From positions 1 to 35,186 of the forward strand of contig PFPL01000032.1 of the NCBI GenBank assembly GCA_002793035.1: a stretch of 35,186 bases of DNA. The letters are read 5' to 3'. Origin of the DNA: Candidatus Magasanikbacteria bacterium CG_4_10_14_0_2_um_filter_33_14 (GTDB lineage: Bacteria > Patescibacteriota > Patescibacteriia > Magasanikbacterales > UBA922). The translations under genes and the position numbers were made by a program. Positions within the stretch are counted from its first letter, which is position 1. Each line of letters starts with the position of its first letter. Shown here one piece after another: positions 23,680 to 31,897 of this stretch. Under the pieces are notes generated by a model. That model had not been told where the DNA came from. It made no database searches and saw only the letters and a program-made list of their open reading frames with translations.

Positions 23680-23709
23680 ATTGTAATAAATTACACAGAA
23701 AAATTGTAA
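23680..23709 (-). promoter_or_regulatory. Candidate promoter of the yvcK operon
   Basis: On the minus strand TTACAA (23704-23709) and TACAAT (23680-23685) are separated by 18 bases. The -35 box is formed by the first unit of a tandem repeat. Confidence 0.45.
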
Positions 23710-23739
23710 GCCTCGTTAGCCTTGTAGGCCTTGTAAGCT
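23704..23739. repeat. Four tandem 9-bp repeats
   Basis: TTGTAAGCC, TCGTTAGCC, TTGTAGGCC and TTGTAAGCT follow each other without gaps in the intergenic region between glmS and yvcK. Confidence 0.75.
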
Positions 23740-23775
23740 CATATTTAAAATACTAAATTATCAAAACAAATAAAA

Positions 23776-25611
23776 CTACTCGACAGTGACAGACTTCGCT
23801 AAGTTACGAGGTCTATCCACATCTCTTCCCAAAGCCACCGCTGTATGATAAGCAAACAATTGCAAAGCTACACTATTCAAAAGTGGTTCTAATAATTCCA
23901 TAGTTTCTGGTACATAGATAATATCTTCAGACAAATCTTTGGCACCATCATCACCTTCTGTTGCAATAAGAATTATTGGAGCTTTACGAGCTTTTATTTC
24001 CTCTACATTACTTCTCATCTTATCATAGAGTTGATCTTTGGTCATGATAGCAAATATTGGGAAGTCAGTACTAAGCAAGGCGATATGACCATGCTTTAGC
24101 TCACCACCAGGGAAAGCATCAGCGTGAACATAAGATGTTTCTTTTAGTTTTAGTGCTCCTTCCAAAGCCACAGGATAGTTCACACCACGTCCAATAAACA
24201 TCATACTCTTGGTATCTTTGTATTTTTCCGCAATGACTTTTATTTTATCACTTTCTGCCAAAATCTTTTCCATTTTTTCTGGAATTTCAAGTAATGCTTT
24301 CAAAATTCTTTCACCTGTTGCCAGACTAGTTCTTTTGAGACGTCCGAATTGCAAAGCATAAAGTAAGAGTACTGCAGCTGTATTGGTATAAGCTTTGGTA
24401 GAAGCTACCGCTAGCTCTGGACCGGCATGAATATAAGTTCCCCCCTCAGTTTCACGAGCAATACTTGATCCCACGACATTGACTACACCACGCACAAAAG
24501 CACCTTTACGCTTGGCTTCACGCAAAGCTGCCAAAGTATCTGCCGTTTCACCAGATTGTGAAAGTACGAAAACCAAAGTATTTTCGTCAACAATCGGATC
24601 ACTATAACGAAACTCACTTGCTACTTCCACAGTTGTTGGAATACCTGCCAAACGTTCAAAAGCATATTTTCCAGTCATACCAGCATAAGAAGCCGTACCA
24701 CAAGCGATAATCATTATTTTATTAATATTATGCATTTCTTCTTCTGTCATGTTGAGTCCTCCCAAAAAAGAAATTCCATTTTTGAGATCATAACGACCAC
24801 GAATTGCATCCACAAAAACTCTTGGCTGATCAAAAATTTCTTTGAGCATAAAATGAGGGAACCCTTGCTTTTGGGCTTCGGCTTCATCCCATTCTATTTC
24901 TTCAATATTTTTTTGGACAATTTCATCTTTGATATTAAAGGTATTCATCTTACCGCCATTAATTTCTAATACTTCATTATCGTCCAAGAAAATTACTTTT
25001 TTGGTATAAGCCAAAATTGGTGAAGCGTCACTAGCAATAAAAAACTCATCACTACCATTGTCAGTGTTTACTCCTACGACAAGTGGACTACCGAGACGTG
25101 CTGCCACAATAGTATCTGGATGATCACTATGTATGGCTACGAGAGCATAAGTACCACGCACCAAAGACAAAGCTTTTTCTACGGCCAAACGTAAATCACC
25201 AGTATAATTATTTTCGATTAAGTGTGCCAAAATTTCAGTATCAGTTTCTGTTTTGAAGTTGTGTTTTTCACCCAAATCTTTTTTTATCTCACGATAATTT
25301 TCTATAATACCGTTATGAACAATCACAAGTTTTTCATCACAACCAAAATGAGGATGTGCATTTTCTTCAGTCACACCACCATGGGTAGCCCAACGAGTGT
25401 GAGCAATTCCCACATGTCCTTCAAATTTTTCATTTTTTAATTTGTCAGCCAAATTATCTATACGACCAACTGATCGGATTCTTTTGATATTAGAATTTTC
25501 AATAATAGCTACACCAGCACTATCATAACCACGGTATTCCAAACGACGCAACCCTTTGATCAAGACTGGTAAAGCTTCTTTTTTGCCAATGTAACCGACA
25601 ATTCCGCACAT
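23776..25611 (-). CDS. glmS: Glutamine--fructose-6-phosphate aminotransferase (isomerizing)
   Basis: Makes glucosamine-6-phosphate from fructose-6-phosphate and glutamine, the entry step to UDP-GlcNAc. The mature N-terminus MCGIVGYIG gives the catalytic Cys, followed by 'LEYRGYDSAG', 'HTRWATHG' and 'HNGIIENY' of the glutaminase domain. Two SIS domains follow ('ACGTASYAG', 'SQSGETADTLAAL', 'FIGRGVNYPVALEGALKLKE') and the C-terminus is the typical 'LAKSVTVE'. At 611 residues it is full length. It is 23 bases after a GlmU-like nucleotidyltransferase gene, supporting a UDP-GlcNAc unit. No glmS ribozyme is possible in the short upstream gap. Confidence 0.98.
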   Translation of the reverse strand: MCGIVGYIGKKEALPVLIKGLRRLEYRGYDSAGVAIIENSNIKRIRSVGRIDNLADKLKNEKFEGHVGIAHTRWATHGGVTEENAHPHFGCDEKLVIVHNGIIENYREIKKDLGEKHNFKTETDTEILAHLIENNYTGDLRLAVEKALSLVRGTYALVAIHSDHPDTIVAARLGSPLVVGVNTDNGSDEFFIASDASPILAYTKKVIFLDDNEVLEINGGKMNTFNIKDEIVQKNIEEIEWDEAEAQKQGFPHFMLKEIFDQPRVFVDAIRGRYDLKNGISFLGGLNMTEEEMHNINKIMIIACGTASYAGMTGKYAFERLAGIPTTVEVASEFRYSDPIVDENTLVFVLSQSGETADTLAALREAKRKGAFVRGVVNVVGSSIARETEGGTYIHAGPELAVASTKAYTNTAAVLLLYALQFGRLKRTSLATGERILKALLEIPEKMEKILAESDKIKVIAEKYKDTKSMMFIGRGVNYPVALEGALKLKETSYVHADAFPGGELKHGHIALLSTDFPIFAIMTKDQLYDKMRSNVEEIKARKAPIILIATEGDDGAKDLSEDIIYVPETMELLEPLLNSVALQLFAYHTAVALGRDVDRPRNLAKSVTVE

Positions 25612-25634
25612 ATGATTTTTATTAATTAATTAGA

Positions 25635-26387
25635 TTATTGGTTCAATCTTTTCTTCGCCTCTTCCAACTGTTCCAAAGTATTTATACCAAACCACTCTTG
25701 AGGATTCTCTAATATCACAATATCATATTTTTCTTTTTTGTCTCTTACCATTGCCAGAGCCGTTGGGAGACCATATTCTCCAAGCTTACGTAATTTTGGC
25801 ATAGTTGGGAACATATCTTCATACCAATATCTATCAAAACAAAAAGTACCAGTACTAATCTCATTTATTTTTTCTTGTTCTTCTGTCAAATATTCTTTTT
25901 CAATAATCTCCACATCACCATTTTCATGTCGTACTATTCTACCAAGTTGAAAAGGATTCTCTACTTTGGCAGTCAAAAGAGATACTTTATTACCACCCAA
26001 GATATGATTGCTCATAAATTTTTCCAAAGTCTCTGCTGTATAAAAAGCGCTATCATCTCCTGCCAACACCAAAACATTTTCAATATTTTCCGGTAACTTT
26101 TTGATACCAGTAAAAGCAGCGTGAGCAGTACCTAAGAGCTCTGTTTGCTCTGCATAAGACACTTTATCTCCAAAATAATCTTCTACTATTTCTTTCTTGA
26201 AACCAACAACTAAAACAATTTGTTCTTTGCTCAATCCCATTTTTTCTAAAGTATTTACAATATAGCTGACAATAGGTTTGCCTCCAATTTCCAACATAAC
26301 TTTTGGTCTATCAGTACAATTGAGACGAGTACCTTTGCCTGCAGCCAAGATTACAACTCCTACATTATTTAAGTTTACTTGTGACAT
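25635..26387 (-). CDS. Sugar-1-phosphate nucleotidyltransferase, GlmU N-terminal-like
   Basis: A 250-residue single-domain NTP transferase: LAAGKGTRL at 14-22, Lys 29 in 'DRPKVM', 'GTAHAAF' and 'LAGDDSAF' with the metal-binding Asp. It resembles the uridylyltransferase half of GlmU but lacks the C-terminal left-handed beta-helix acetyltransferase. With glmS downstream, UDP-GlcNAc synthesis is the most likely pathway; another sugar nucleotide is possible. Its first 23 bases overlap the end of the HAD gene, indicating coupled translation. Confidence 0.87.
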   Translation of the reverse strand: MSQVNLNNVGVVILAAGKGTRLNCTDRPKVMLEIGGKPIVSYIVNTLEKMGLSKEQIVLVVGFKKEIVEDYFGDKVSYAEQTELLGTAHAAFTGIKKLPENIENVLVLAGDDSAFYTAETLEKFMSNHILGGNKVSLLTAKVENPFQLGRIVRHENGDVEIIEKEYLTEEQEKINEISTGTFCFDRYWYEDMFPTMPKLRKLGEYGLPTALAMVRDKKEKYDIVILENPQEWFGINTLEQLEEAKKRLNQ

Positions 26388-27000
26388 ATTCTTTTATTTC
26401 TGTTAAAGTTTTAAAATATTTTAATCCACTTTTTTTGTATTCTTCCTCAGAAAAATTTTGGGATTGTTTTAATATTATTTGCATATTTGGGAAAAATCTT
26501 TTTATCTGTAGAGCTTCCTCTATTTTATCATCAATAAAAAATATTTTTTCTTGTTGCCTACCTTCAGAAATTTCTTTTACAACCATTTCCTTTAATTTAC
26601 CCAAGAAAAATAATTGATCAAAATATTTTTCTATTTCACAATTATTTACTTTTATTTCTTGGAAGTCTTTGTCTCCTAAGCTGAGTAGATGCAGTTCTTG
26701 ATGAAAACTTTGCAAATATTCCAAGAAAATTTTAGTATCAGGAAAAAGAAATTTTTTTATTTTTGATTTAACTTCATTGAGATTTTCCAAAATTTGTTTT
26801 TTATTGAAATTTTTCTTTTCCAATATATCAGCATGCCTTTCAAATGAATAAGAAAAATTTCTATCTGGCAACATTCTTGCTTCTTTGTAAGTCTGCCAAA
26901 ACAATTTTTCATCTACTCCTATATTTTTTAAACTATATGCTAATTCTTTTTTAAAATTTTGAGTATCAAATAATGTATCATCGAAATCTATTATAAACAT
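26365..27000 (-). CDS. HAD-superfamily hydrolase
   Basis: The ATG at 27000 (MFIIDFDDTLF) is preferred over one at 27033 because the latter overlaps the TrmB gene and adds a tail without family similarity. Motif I is DFDDT at 5-9; 'LLSLGDKDFQ' supplies the motif II region, a Lys follows, and 'IFFIDDKIEEA' gives the acidic motif IV. The 211-residue length fits a phosphatase of sugar phosphates or nucleotides. It starts 7 bases after the TrmB stop and overlaps the nucleotidyltransferase gene by 23 bases. The substrate is unknown. Confidence 0.82.
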   Translation of the reverse strand: MFIIDFDDTLFDTQNFKKELAYSLKNIGVDEKLFWQTYKEARMLPDRNFSYSFERHADILEKKNFNKKQILENLNEVKSKIKKFLFPDTKIFLEYLQSFHQELHLLSLGDKDFQEIKVNNCEIEKYFDQLFFLGKLKEMVVKEISEGRQQEKIFFIDDKIEEALQIKRFFPNMQIILKQSQNFSEEEYKKSGLKYFKTLTEIKEYVTSKLK

Positions 27001-27007
27001 AGCAGTT

Positions 27008-27742
27008 TTACAAAGTTTTCCAAACCTGATCAAATATCATCTTCTGTGTCTCACTAATACCTTGATTTTCAATAATTACTCCAACCAAGTTACCTTTGGC
27101 ATCAAAAGATATATAAGCAGTTTTACCTGGATAAATAAAAATATAAGTTGGGGTTTCACTATCTTGATTGAGCCACTTTCTTTCGTCGAGTCCACGCAAT
27201 TCACCACCTTTACCCATAGCAATGACTTTGACGGCTATATTTTTGGCAATGCGAGCATCACTAAAAGAAGGAAAATCTTCGTATAAATGTTCACGTACTC
27301 CTTCGGCCGAATAAACACGATACATTTTGTCCTCAAAAGTTTCACAGACAAGTAAGACATCTTCTAAAATATCTTTGATATTTTCACCCTTAAAATATTT
27401 GGCGACAGGTCTATGACCACCAGAATTATACAAAGCTTGTAATTCTGGAATTACTCTATCGACATTTTTGTTTATTATTTTCAATTCTTGTTGTTTTTTG
27501 TCTACCATTTTTTTCAAACTATCAGGATCATCAGCTACAAAAAGTTGTTTAGTTTCTTCCTTAAAAAACCTTACAACTTCCTTTTCTTGTAAATCTTTGA
27601 GAACTTCATAGACTTGACCTCTATTCATATCCAGATTTTCTGAAAGTTTACGAACAGAACTTGGACCTAAAGCAAGAAGAACCAAGTATACCTTGGCTGA
27701 TTTGTCAGAAAATCCTATTTTTTTGAGAAGATTTATATCCAT
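27008..27742 (-). CDS. TrmB-family transcriptional regulator
   Basis: An N-terminal winged helix (about residues 1-65: 'LLKKIGFSDKSAKVYLVLLALGP', 'VRKLSENLDMNRGQVYEVLKDLQEK') is followed by a coiled linker and a C-terminal effector-type domain ('MYRVYSAEGVREHLYEDFP', 'YISFDAKGNLVGVIIEN'). TrmB proteins are best known as sugar-responsive regulators in archaea and are also common in Patescibacteria. It heads the minus-strand HAD, nucleotidyltransferase and glmS cluster and lies near fba. The upstream promoter overlaps a dyad, suggesting autoregulation. The ligand is unknown. Confidence 0.85.
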   Translation of the reverse strand: MDINLLKKIGFSDKSAKVYLVLLALGPSSVRKLSENLDMNRGQVYEVLKDLQEKEVVRFFKEETKQLFVADDPDSLKKMVDKKQQELKIINKNVDRVIPELQALYNSGGHRPVAKYFKGENIKDILEDVLLVCETFEDKMYRVYSAEGVREHLYEDFPSFSDARIAKNIAVKVIAMGKGGELRGLDERKWLNQDSETPTYIFIYPGKTAYISFDAKGNLVGVIIENQGISETQKMIFDQVWKTL

Positions 27743-27757
27743 ATTTTTGCTAATTTA

Positions 27758-27786
27758 AGTATATTTTATAATATAAAAACTGTCAA
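27758..27786 (-). promoter_or_regulatory. Near-consensus promoter of the TrmB cluster
   Basis: On the minus strand TTGACA (27781-27786), 17-base spacer, TATACT (27758-27763). The same boxes and spacing occur in the toxin-antitoxin promoter. Confidence 0.85.
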
Positions 27787-27805
27787 CTTTTTTGTATACA
27801 GTTTT
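27776..27805. promoter_or_regulatory. Candidate TrmB operator
   Basis: AAAACTGT (27776-27783) and ACAGTTTT (27798-27805) form a perfect 8-bp dyad with a 14-base spacer that overlaps the -35 box. Autoregulation by the TrmB protein is inferred. Confidence 0.5.
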
Positions 27806-27815
27806 GGGGATAACA

Positions 27816-27842
27816 ACAAAAAAAGACTAATTTTAGTCTTTT
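27816..27842 (-). terminator. Terminator downstream of fba
   Basis: AAAAGACTAA (27821-27830) and TTAGTCTTTT (27833-27842) form a 10-bp stem with T-runs on both strands. It stops minus-strand transcription coming from fba before the TrmB promoter. Confidence 0.75.
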
Positions 27843-27877
27843 TTTTGATATTGTTTTGTCAAATATCTTAATTGATT

Positions 27878-27971
27878 CTCCCCCTATTAGGGGGAGTTAG
27901 AGGGGGTCTTTACCAAGATAAAACGTCTTATTATACTAAAGACCTCCCCTAGCCCCTCCTATTAGGAGGGG
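27878..27971. repeat. Imperfect inverted repeat element with nested hairpins
   Basis: Left arm 27878-27911 and right arm 27938-27971 are imperfect inverted copies. Each arm itself is a hairpin around TATTA (CTCCCCC-TATTA-GGGGGAG and CCCCTCC-TATTA-GGAGGGG). The unpaired centre is about 26 bases. The look is that of a MITE-like or REP-like repeat placed between fba and its terminator. Confidence 0.7.
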
Positions 27972-27983
27972 AAATTTTCTAAT

Positions 27984-28964
27984 TTATTTCAATTTAATGC
28001 CACAACCCAACACTTCAATATTCTTCTTTACATACATCTTCACCAAATCTTCTCTAACTTTACCAAGATAAAATCTAGGATCGAAAGCCTCAGGACTCTT
28101 GGCAAAAGTCTCACGGATAGAAGCTGTCATAGTAACACGACTATCAGAATCAATGTTTACCTTACAAACAGGTGTTTTGGCAGCTTCTCTGACTTGTCTT
28201 TTATCAATACCAATTGCATCTGGCATCTTACCTCCATATTGATTTATTTTTTTTATAGCATCTTGTGGAATAGAAGATGAACCGTGCAAAACTATTGGAA
28301 AATTCTTTAGTTTTTTTTCAACAGCACGTAAAATGTCTAATCTTATTTTTGGATGTTGCCCTGGCTTGAATTTGTAAGCACCATGAGAAGTACCAACCGC
28401 AATAGCCAAAGAATCTACCCCGGTCTTACCAACAAAATTTTCTACTTCTTCTGGTCTAGTATAAATATTTTCTTCTGCGGAAACATAATCCTCTACTCCA
28501 GCCAACACACCAAGTTCACCTTCAACAGTTACATTATATTTGTGAGCAAAGTTAACAACTTTTTTTGTTAATTTTACATTTTCTTTATAATCAAAATGTG
28601 ATCCGTCAATCATCACCGAAGAAAAACCATTTTTGATAGCTGACACACAAAGTTCATAACTATCGCCATGATCTAGATGAAGAGCTACTGTGATTGGTTT
28701 CAATTTCATTTTCTTAGCTTGTGCTTTCATCTCTTGCATAGCACCATAAACCATATGAGAGATAAGTTCTCCTCCCATATATTCATAAGCTTTGCGTGAA
28801 ACTTGAAGTACTACTGAATTTTGTGTTTGCAAACAAGCAGACAAAATTGCCTGCAATTGTTCCATATTGTTGAAGTTGTAGCCTGGCAGTGCATAATTTT
28901 TCTTAAGTGCTTCTGCGTACATTTTCTTGGTATTTTGAAATCCAAATTGTTTGTAAGTTGTCAT
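27984..28964 (-). CDS. fba: Class II fructose-bisphosphate aldolase
   Basis: Reversible cleavage of fructose-1,6-bisphosphate in glycolysis and gluconeogenesis. Zinc and catalytic residues are visible: HLDHG at 96-100, VEGELG at 147-152, GTSHGAYKF at 191-199 with H194, VLHGSSSIP at 225-233 with H227, and KVNIDSDSR at 268-276. The 326-residue length fits the family. It lies 71 bases after the small acidic protein gene, with a terminator-like hairpin in the gap; a possible promoter TTGAAA-17-TACTAT overlaps that hairpin. A repeat element and a terminator follow the gene. Confidence 0.96.
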   Translation of the reverse strand: MTTYKQFGFQNTKKMYAEALKKNYALPGYNFNNMEQLQAILSACLQTQNSVVLQVSRKAYEYMGGELISHMVYGAMQEMKAQAKKMKLKPITVALHLDHGDSYELCVSAIKNGFSSVMIDGSHFDYKENVKLTKKVVNFAHKYNVTVEGELGVLAGVEDYVSAEENIYTRPEEVENFVGKTGVDSLAIAVGTSHGAYKFKPGQHPKIRLDILRAVEKKLKNFPIVLHGSSSIPQDAIKKINQYGGKMPDAIGIDKRQVREAAKTPVCKVNIDSDSRVTMTASIRETFAKSPEAFDPRFYLGKVREDLVKMYVKKNIEVLGCGIKLK

Positions 28965-28974
28965 AATATTTTTT

Positions 28975-29009
28975 AAATAAAAAGTGATACTACCTAAATA
29001 GTATCACTT
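28975..29009 (-). terminator. Terminator/attenuator hairpin between the acidic protein gene and fba
   Basis: AAGTGATACTA (28982-28992) and TAGTATCACTT (28999-29009) are perfect 11-base arms around CCTAAA, with a T-rich stretch following on the minus strand. Confidence 0.75.
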
Positions 29010-29035
29010 CTTGTACTTTATTTCAATAATCCAAA

Positions 29036-29305
29036 TTACATGTCCAAATCCAAATCATCCAAAGCATTGTTCCAAACTTCATCTAGTTCATAACCAAGAT
29101 CAAGATCTTCTGCCTGGTCATTGAACCACTGAGTAAAGGCTACTTGTAGTTCTTCAGTATCAGATGCCTCCTCTAATGCATCTTCGAGCATGGCAAATTT
29201 TTCTTCATGAAAACGAGCTAATTCAGATTCTATTTCTTCAAAAAGTTCACGTACGTGACCGAGCAATGCGGCTTTGACTAATAGGTAGTTTTCGTCTGAA
29301 GACAT
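29036..29305 (-). CDS. Small acidic hypothetical protein
   Basis: An 89-residue, strongly acidic protein with predicted helices ('ALLGHVRELFEEIESELARFHEEKFAMLEDALEEA'-like region) and an Asp-rich end 'LDDLDLDM'. I do not recognise a family. There is no signal peptide, Cys or catalytic motif. It has its own promoter (29337-29365) and a terminator-like hairpin after it, and lies between divergent lgt and co-directional fba. The clean promoter and codon use support a real gene. Confidence 0.7.
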   Translation of the reverse strand: MSSDENYLLVKAALLGHVRELFEEIESELARFHEEKFAMLEDALEEASDTEELQVAFTQWFNDQAEDLDLGYELDEVWNNALDDLDLDM

Positions 29306-29336
29306 AGTTTTATAGTTAATGGTAAAATCAAGAAAG

Positions 29337-29365
29337 ACTATAACAATATTTGAAATTCTTTACAA
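29337..29365 (-). promoter_or_regulatory. Promoter of the small acidic protein gene
   Basis: On the minus strand TTGTAA (29360-29365), 17-base spacer, TATAGT (29337-29342), 32 bases before the ATG. Confidence 0.7.
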
Positions 29366-29394
29366 GGGTTCTTATGTGGATAGATAATCACAGT

Positions 29395-29423
29395 TTGACA
29401 GGCTATAATTTATTATCTATAAT
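29395..29423 (+). promoter_or_regulatory. Consensus sigma-70 promoter of lgt
   Basis: TTGACA (29395-29400), exactly 17 bases, TATAAT (29418-29423). Both boxes are perfect. It lies 24 bases before the lgt ATG. Confidence 0.9.
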
Positions 29424-29447
29424 CAGCTTAAATTAATTAATAAAAAT

Positions 29448-30230
29448 ATGTTTATAAATACACTCAATCCAATACTTTTTCACGCTGGTTTTATCACTAT
29501 TCGATGGTACGGATTATTTCTCACAATAGGTATAATCCTTGCTGTTGCTATATACCACAAATTATTCAAAGAAAAAAATTACTCTATTGATCTTGTCTAT
29601 GATCTTAGCATTTGGTTAGTAATCGGTGGACTTATTGGCGCACGACTTGGTCATATTATTTTTTACAATCTTGATTATTTTCTAGCTCATCCACGAGAAA
29701 TAATTATGATCAATCATGGAGGTCTAGCTAGTCACGGCATGACAATTGGTATTATTTTGACACTACTTATTTATCAAAAAGTGAAAAAAATAGATATCAA
29801 AAAATATTTCGACTTATTGATAATTCCAATTCCACTACTCGCAGTATTCATTCGTCTTGGTAATTTTTTTAATTCGGAAATTATTGGAAAACAGACAGAC
29901 ATGCCTTGGGGTATTTATTTTCCAAAAGCTGACAATGGTGAAATGATTTTACGTCACGCCAGTCAAATGTATGAATCTCTTACGGCTTTGGTAATTTTTG
30001 GAATAATTTATTTTATCTATAAAAAATATAAAAATATACCACAATATTTTATCACAAATTTATTTTTGCTATTATATTTTTCTAGCAGATTTTTACTAGA
30101 ATTTTTCAAAGAAAGATTCATACTATTTCACTTTCCACTTAGTATGGGACAACTCCTTAGTTTGCCTTTTATAATTTGGGCAGTATATTGGTTCTGGAAA
30201 AATAAAAACATTAAAACATTAAAACATTAA
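29448..30230 (+). CDS. lgt: Prolipoprotein diacylglyceryl transferase
   Basis: Membrane enzyme that adds diacylglycerol to the lipobox Cys of preprolipoproteins. Family motifs: 'IRWYGLF' near the N-terminus, HGGLASHG at 90-97, RLGNFFNSEIIG at 136-147, and HASQMYES at 170-177 (HPTQLYE in E. coli). About seven hydrophobic segments are visible across 260 residues. It is monocistronic, with a perfect promoter and a bidirectional terminator. The last residues (KNIKTLKH) are encoded within an 8-bp tandem repeat that continues past the stop. Confidence 0.95.
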   Translation: MFINTLNPILFHAGFITIRWYGLFLTIGIILAVAIYHKLFKEKNYSIDLVYDLSIWLVIGGLIGARLGHIIFYNLDYFLAHPREIIMINHGGLASHGMTIGIILTLLIYQKVKKIDIKKYFDLLIIPIPLLAVFIRLGNFFNSEIIGKQTDMPWGIYFPKADNGEMILRHASQMYESLTALVIFGIIYFIYKKYKNIPQYFITNLFLLLYFSSRFLLEFFKERFILFHFPLSMGQLLSLPFIIWAVYWFWKNKNIKTLKH

Positions 30231-30232
30231 AA
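30209..30232. repeat. Three tandem CATTAAAA units at the end of lgt
   Basis: Three exact 8-bp units (30209-30216, 30217-30224, 30225-30232) encode the last residues of Lgt and its stop codon. Because the unit is not a multiple of three, a change in copy number would alter the C-terminus. Confidence 0.8.
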
Positions 30233-30235
30233 CAA

Positions 30236-30268
30236 AAAACGACTTCAATTTACGAAGTCGTTTTATTT
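30236..30268. terminator. Bidirectional terminator between lgt and gpmI
   Basis: AAAACGACTTC (30236-30246) and GAAGTCGTTTT (30254-30264) form an 11-bp stem with T-runs on both strands between converging genes. Confidence 0.88.
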
Positions 30269-30296
30269 TAAAAAAATATTCATTCCACGTTACTCA

Positions 30297-31877
30297 TCAA
30301 AACAAATTTGTTCCCGTCATCTCAGCTGGTACATCCAACCCCATGTGGGTCAAAATAGTTGGAGCCACATCAGCCAAGATTCCAACTGGAGATAAATATG
30401 GCATTTCAATACTCTTCAAATCTGGATTAGCCTGTCCATCAAGACTATTTGAAGCAATAATAAAAGGTATTGGATAATTATTGTGTTCCTTATCAATTTC
30501 ACCTGTTAAAGGATTCCTGAGCTCTTCCGCATTACCATGGTCAGCCATCACAAAGGCTGTACCGCCACGTTTCAGTATTTCTGTTACAACCTTCTGCAAA
30601 GCTTGATCTACAGCCTCTACGGCTTGTATACAGGCTTGTAGGTTACCTGTATGTCCGACCATGTCAGGATTTGCATAATTTACTACATAAAAATCGTGTA
30701 TATCAGCCTTTAGAGATTTTATAATATTTTGAGTCACAATAGGAGCAGACATCTCAGGTTTTTGATCATATGAAATGACATCTGGAGAAGGAATAAGTAT
30801 TCTTTCTTCACCTACAAATGGTTCTTCTGTCATTCCGTTCATAAAAAATGTAACATGGGCATACTTTTCAGTTTCAGCAATATGCATTTGTTTCAAATTG
30901 AAATCACTCACGACTTTGGCAATAGGATTAGCAATAATTTCTGGAGGAAAAAGTACTTTTACAGGCAAACCTTTTTTGTACTCAGCAAAAGTAATAAAAT
31001 CTAGATTTTCATATTTTATAGTTTCAAATTCTTTAAACTCTTTAGTCACAAAAGCCTCTGTAAGTTGTCTAGCTCTGTCAGCACGAAAATTGAAAAATAC
31101 GACCACATCACCATCATCTACTGTCGCAACAGGCCTATTTTTTTTATCTACCATTACAAAAGGTGGCATCTCTTCATCATAAATTTCTTTAGAATAAAAT
31201 TCTGAAATAGCTTCTATAGGATCCTTGAAAATATAGTCAGATTCCCCTTTGGCAATAGCATTATAAGCCTTAGCAATTCTATCCCAATTATTATTTCTAT
31301 CCATACCAAAGAAACGCCCACCAATAGAAGCAATTTCTCCGACTTTTTCTTTTTTACAAACATTTAATAATTGCTCGACAAACTGTTTACCTAAATCTCG
31401 TGCTGTATCACGACCATCTATAAAAGCATGTATAAAAACATTTTTTTTCATTTTCATTGATTTGGCAAAACTAATAAGAGCTTCCAGATGTTCCCCCGAA
31501 GAATGTACTCCACCATTTCCAATAAGTCCAACAAAATGTATTTTTGCTTTAGTTTTTTTTGCTTTTTTGAAAGCTTCAACCAATACTTGATCTTTGAAAA
31601 ATTGGCCCGTAGCAATAGATCTATCAATTCTAGGTAAACTCTGATAACGCAAAATACCAGAACCAATCGTCGCATGGCCTACTTCTGAATTTCCCACTTC
31701 ACCACGTGGCAAACCAACACTAAGTCCTGATGCATTGAGCAACATGGATGGATAATGTGCAAGAAGTGAATCGAAAAAAGGTGTTTTAGCAAGTGAAATA
31801 CTATTGGAGTTGCTAGAAGGAGCAATGCCATATCCATCCAAAACAATAAGAGCAACTGGTCTATGTGATAATGCCAT
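30297..31877 (-). CDS. gpmI: 2,3-bisphosphoglycerate-independent phosphoglycerate mutase
   Basis: Interconverts 3- and 2-phosphoglycerate using two Mn ions. The N-terminal 'VALIVLDGYG' supplies a metal Asp; GEVGNSEVGH at 59-68 carries the phosphorylated Ser 64; 'HAFIDGRDT', 'FFNFRADRARQL' and 'MADHGNAEE' are further family motifs. Its 526 residues are full length. The gene ends in tandem TGA TGA, one of the few TGA stops in the window. A perfect AAGGAGG lies 20 bases before the ATG, much too far for normal use; in-frame ATT codons lie between them. It follows the small helical protein gene after 77 bases. Confidence 0.97.
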   Translation of the reverse strand: MALSHRPVALIVLDGYGIAPSSNSNSISLAKTPFFDSLLAHYPSMLLNASGLSVGLPRGEVGNSEVGHATIGSGILRYQSLPRIDRSIATGQFFKDQVLVEAFKKAKKTKAKIHFVGLIGNGGVHSSGEHLEALISFAKSMKMKKNVFIHAFIDGRDTARDLGKQFVEQLLNVCKKEKVGEIASIGGRFFGMDRNNNWDRIAKAYNAIAKGESDYIFKDPIEAISEFYSKEIYDEEMPPFVMVDKKNRPVATVDDGDVVVFFNFRADRARQLTEAFVTKEFKEFETIKYENLDFITFAEYKKGLPVKVLFPPEIIANPIAKVVSDFNLKQMHIAETEKYAHVTFFMNGMTEEPFVGEERILIPSPDVISYDQKPEMSAPIVTQNIIKSLKADIHDFYVVNYANPDMVGHTGNLQACIQAVEAVDQALQKVVTEILKRGGTAFVMADHGNAEELRNPLTGEIDKEHNNYPIPFIIASNSLDGQANPDLKSIEMPYLSPVGILADVAPTILTHMGLDVPAEMTGTNLF

Positions 31878-31897
31878 AAAAATAAAAATTTAAAATT

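Noticed and set aside
30297-30302. UGA recoding as in Gracilibacteria/Absconditabacteria
   Set aside because: gpmI ends at tandem TGA TGA at the family-typical end, and no conserved domain in the window needs an in-frame TGA.
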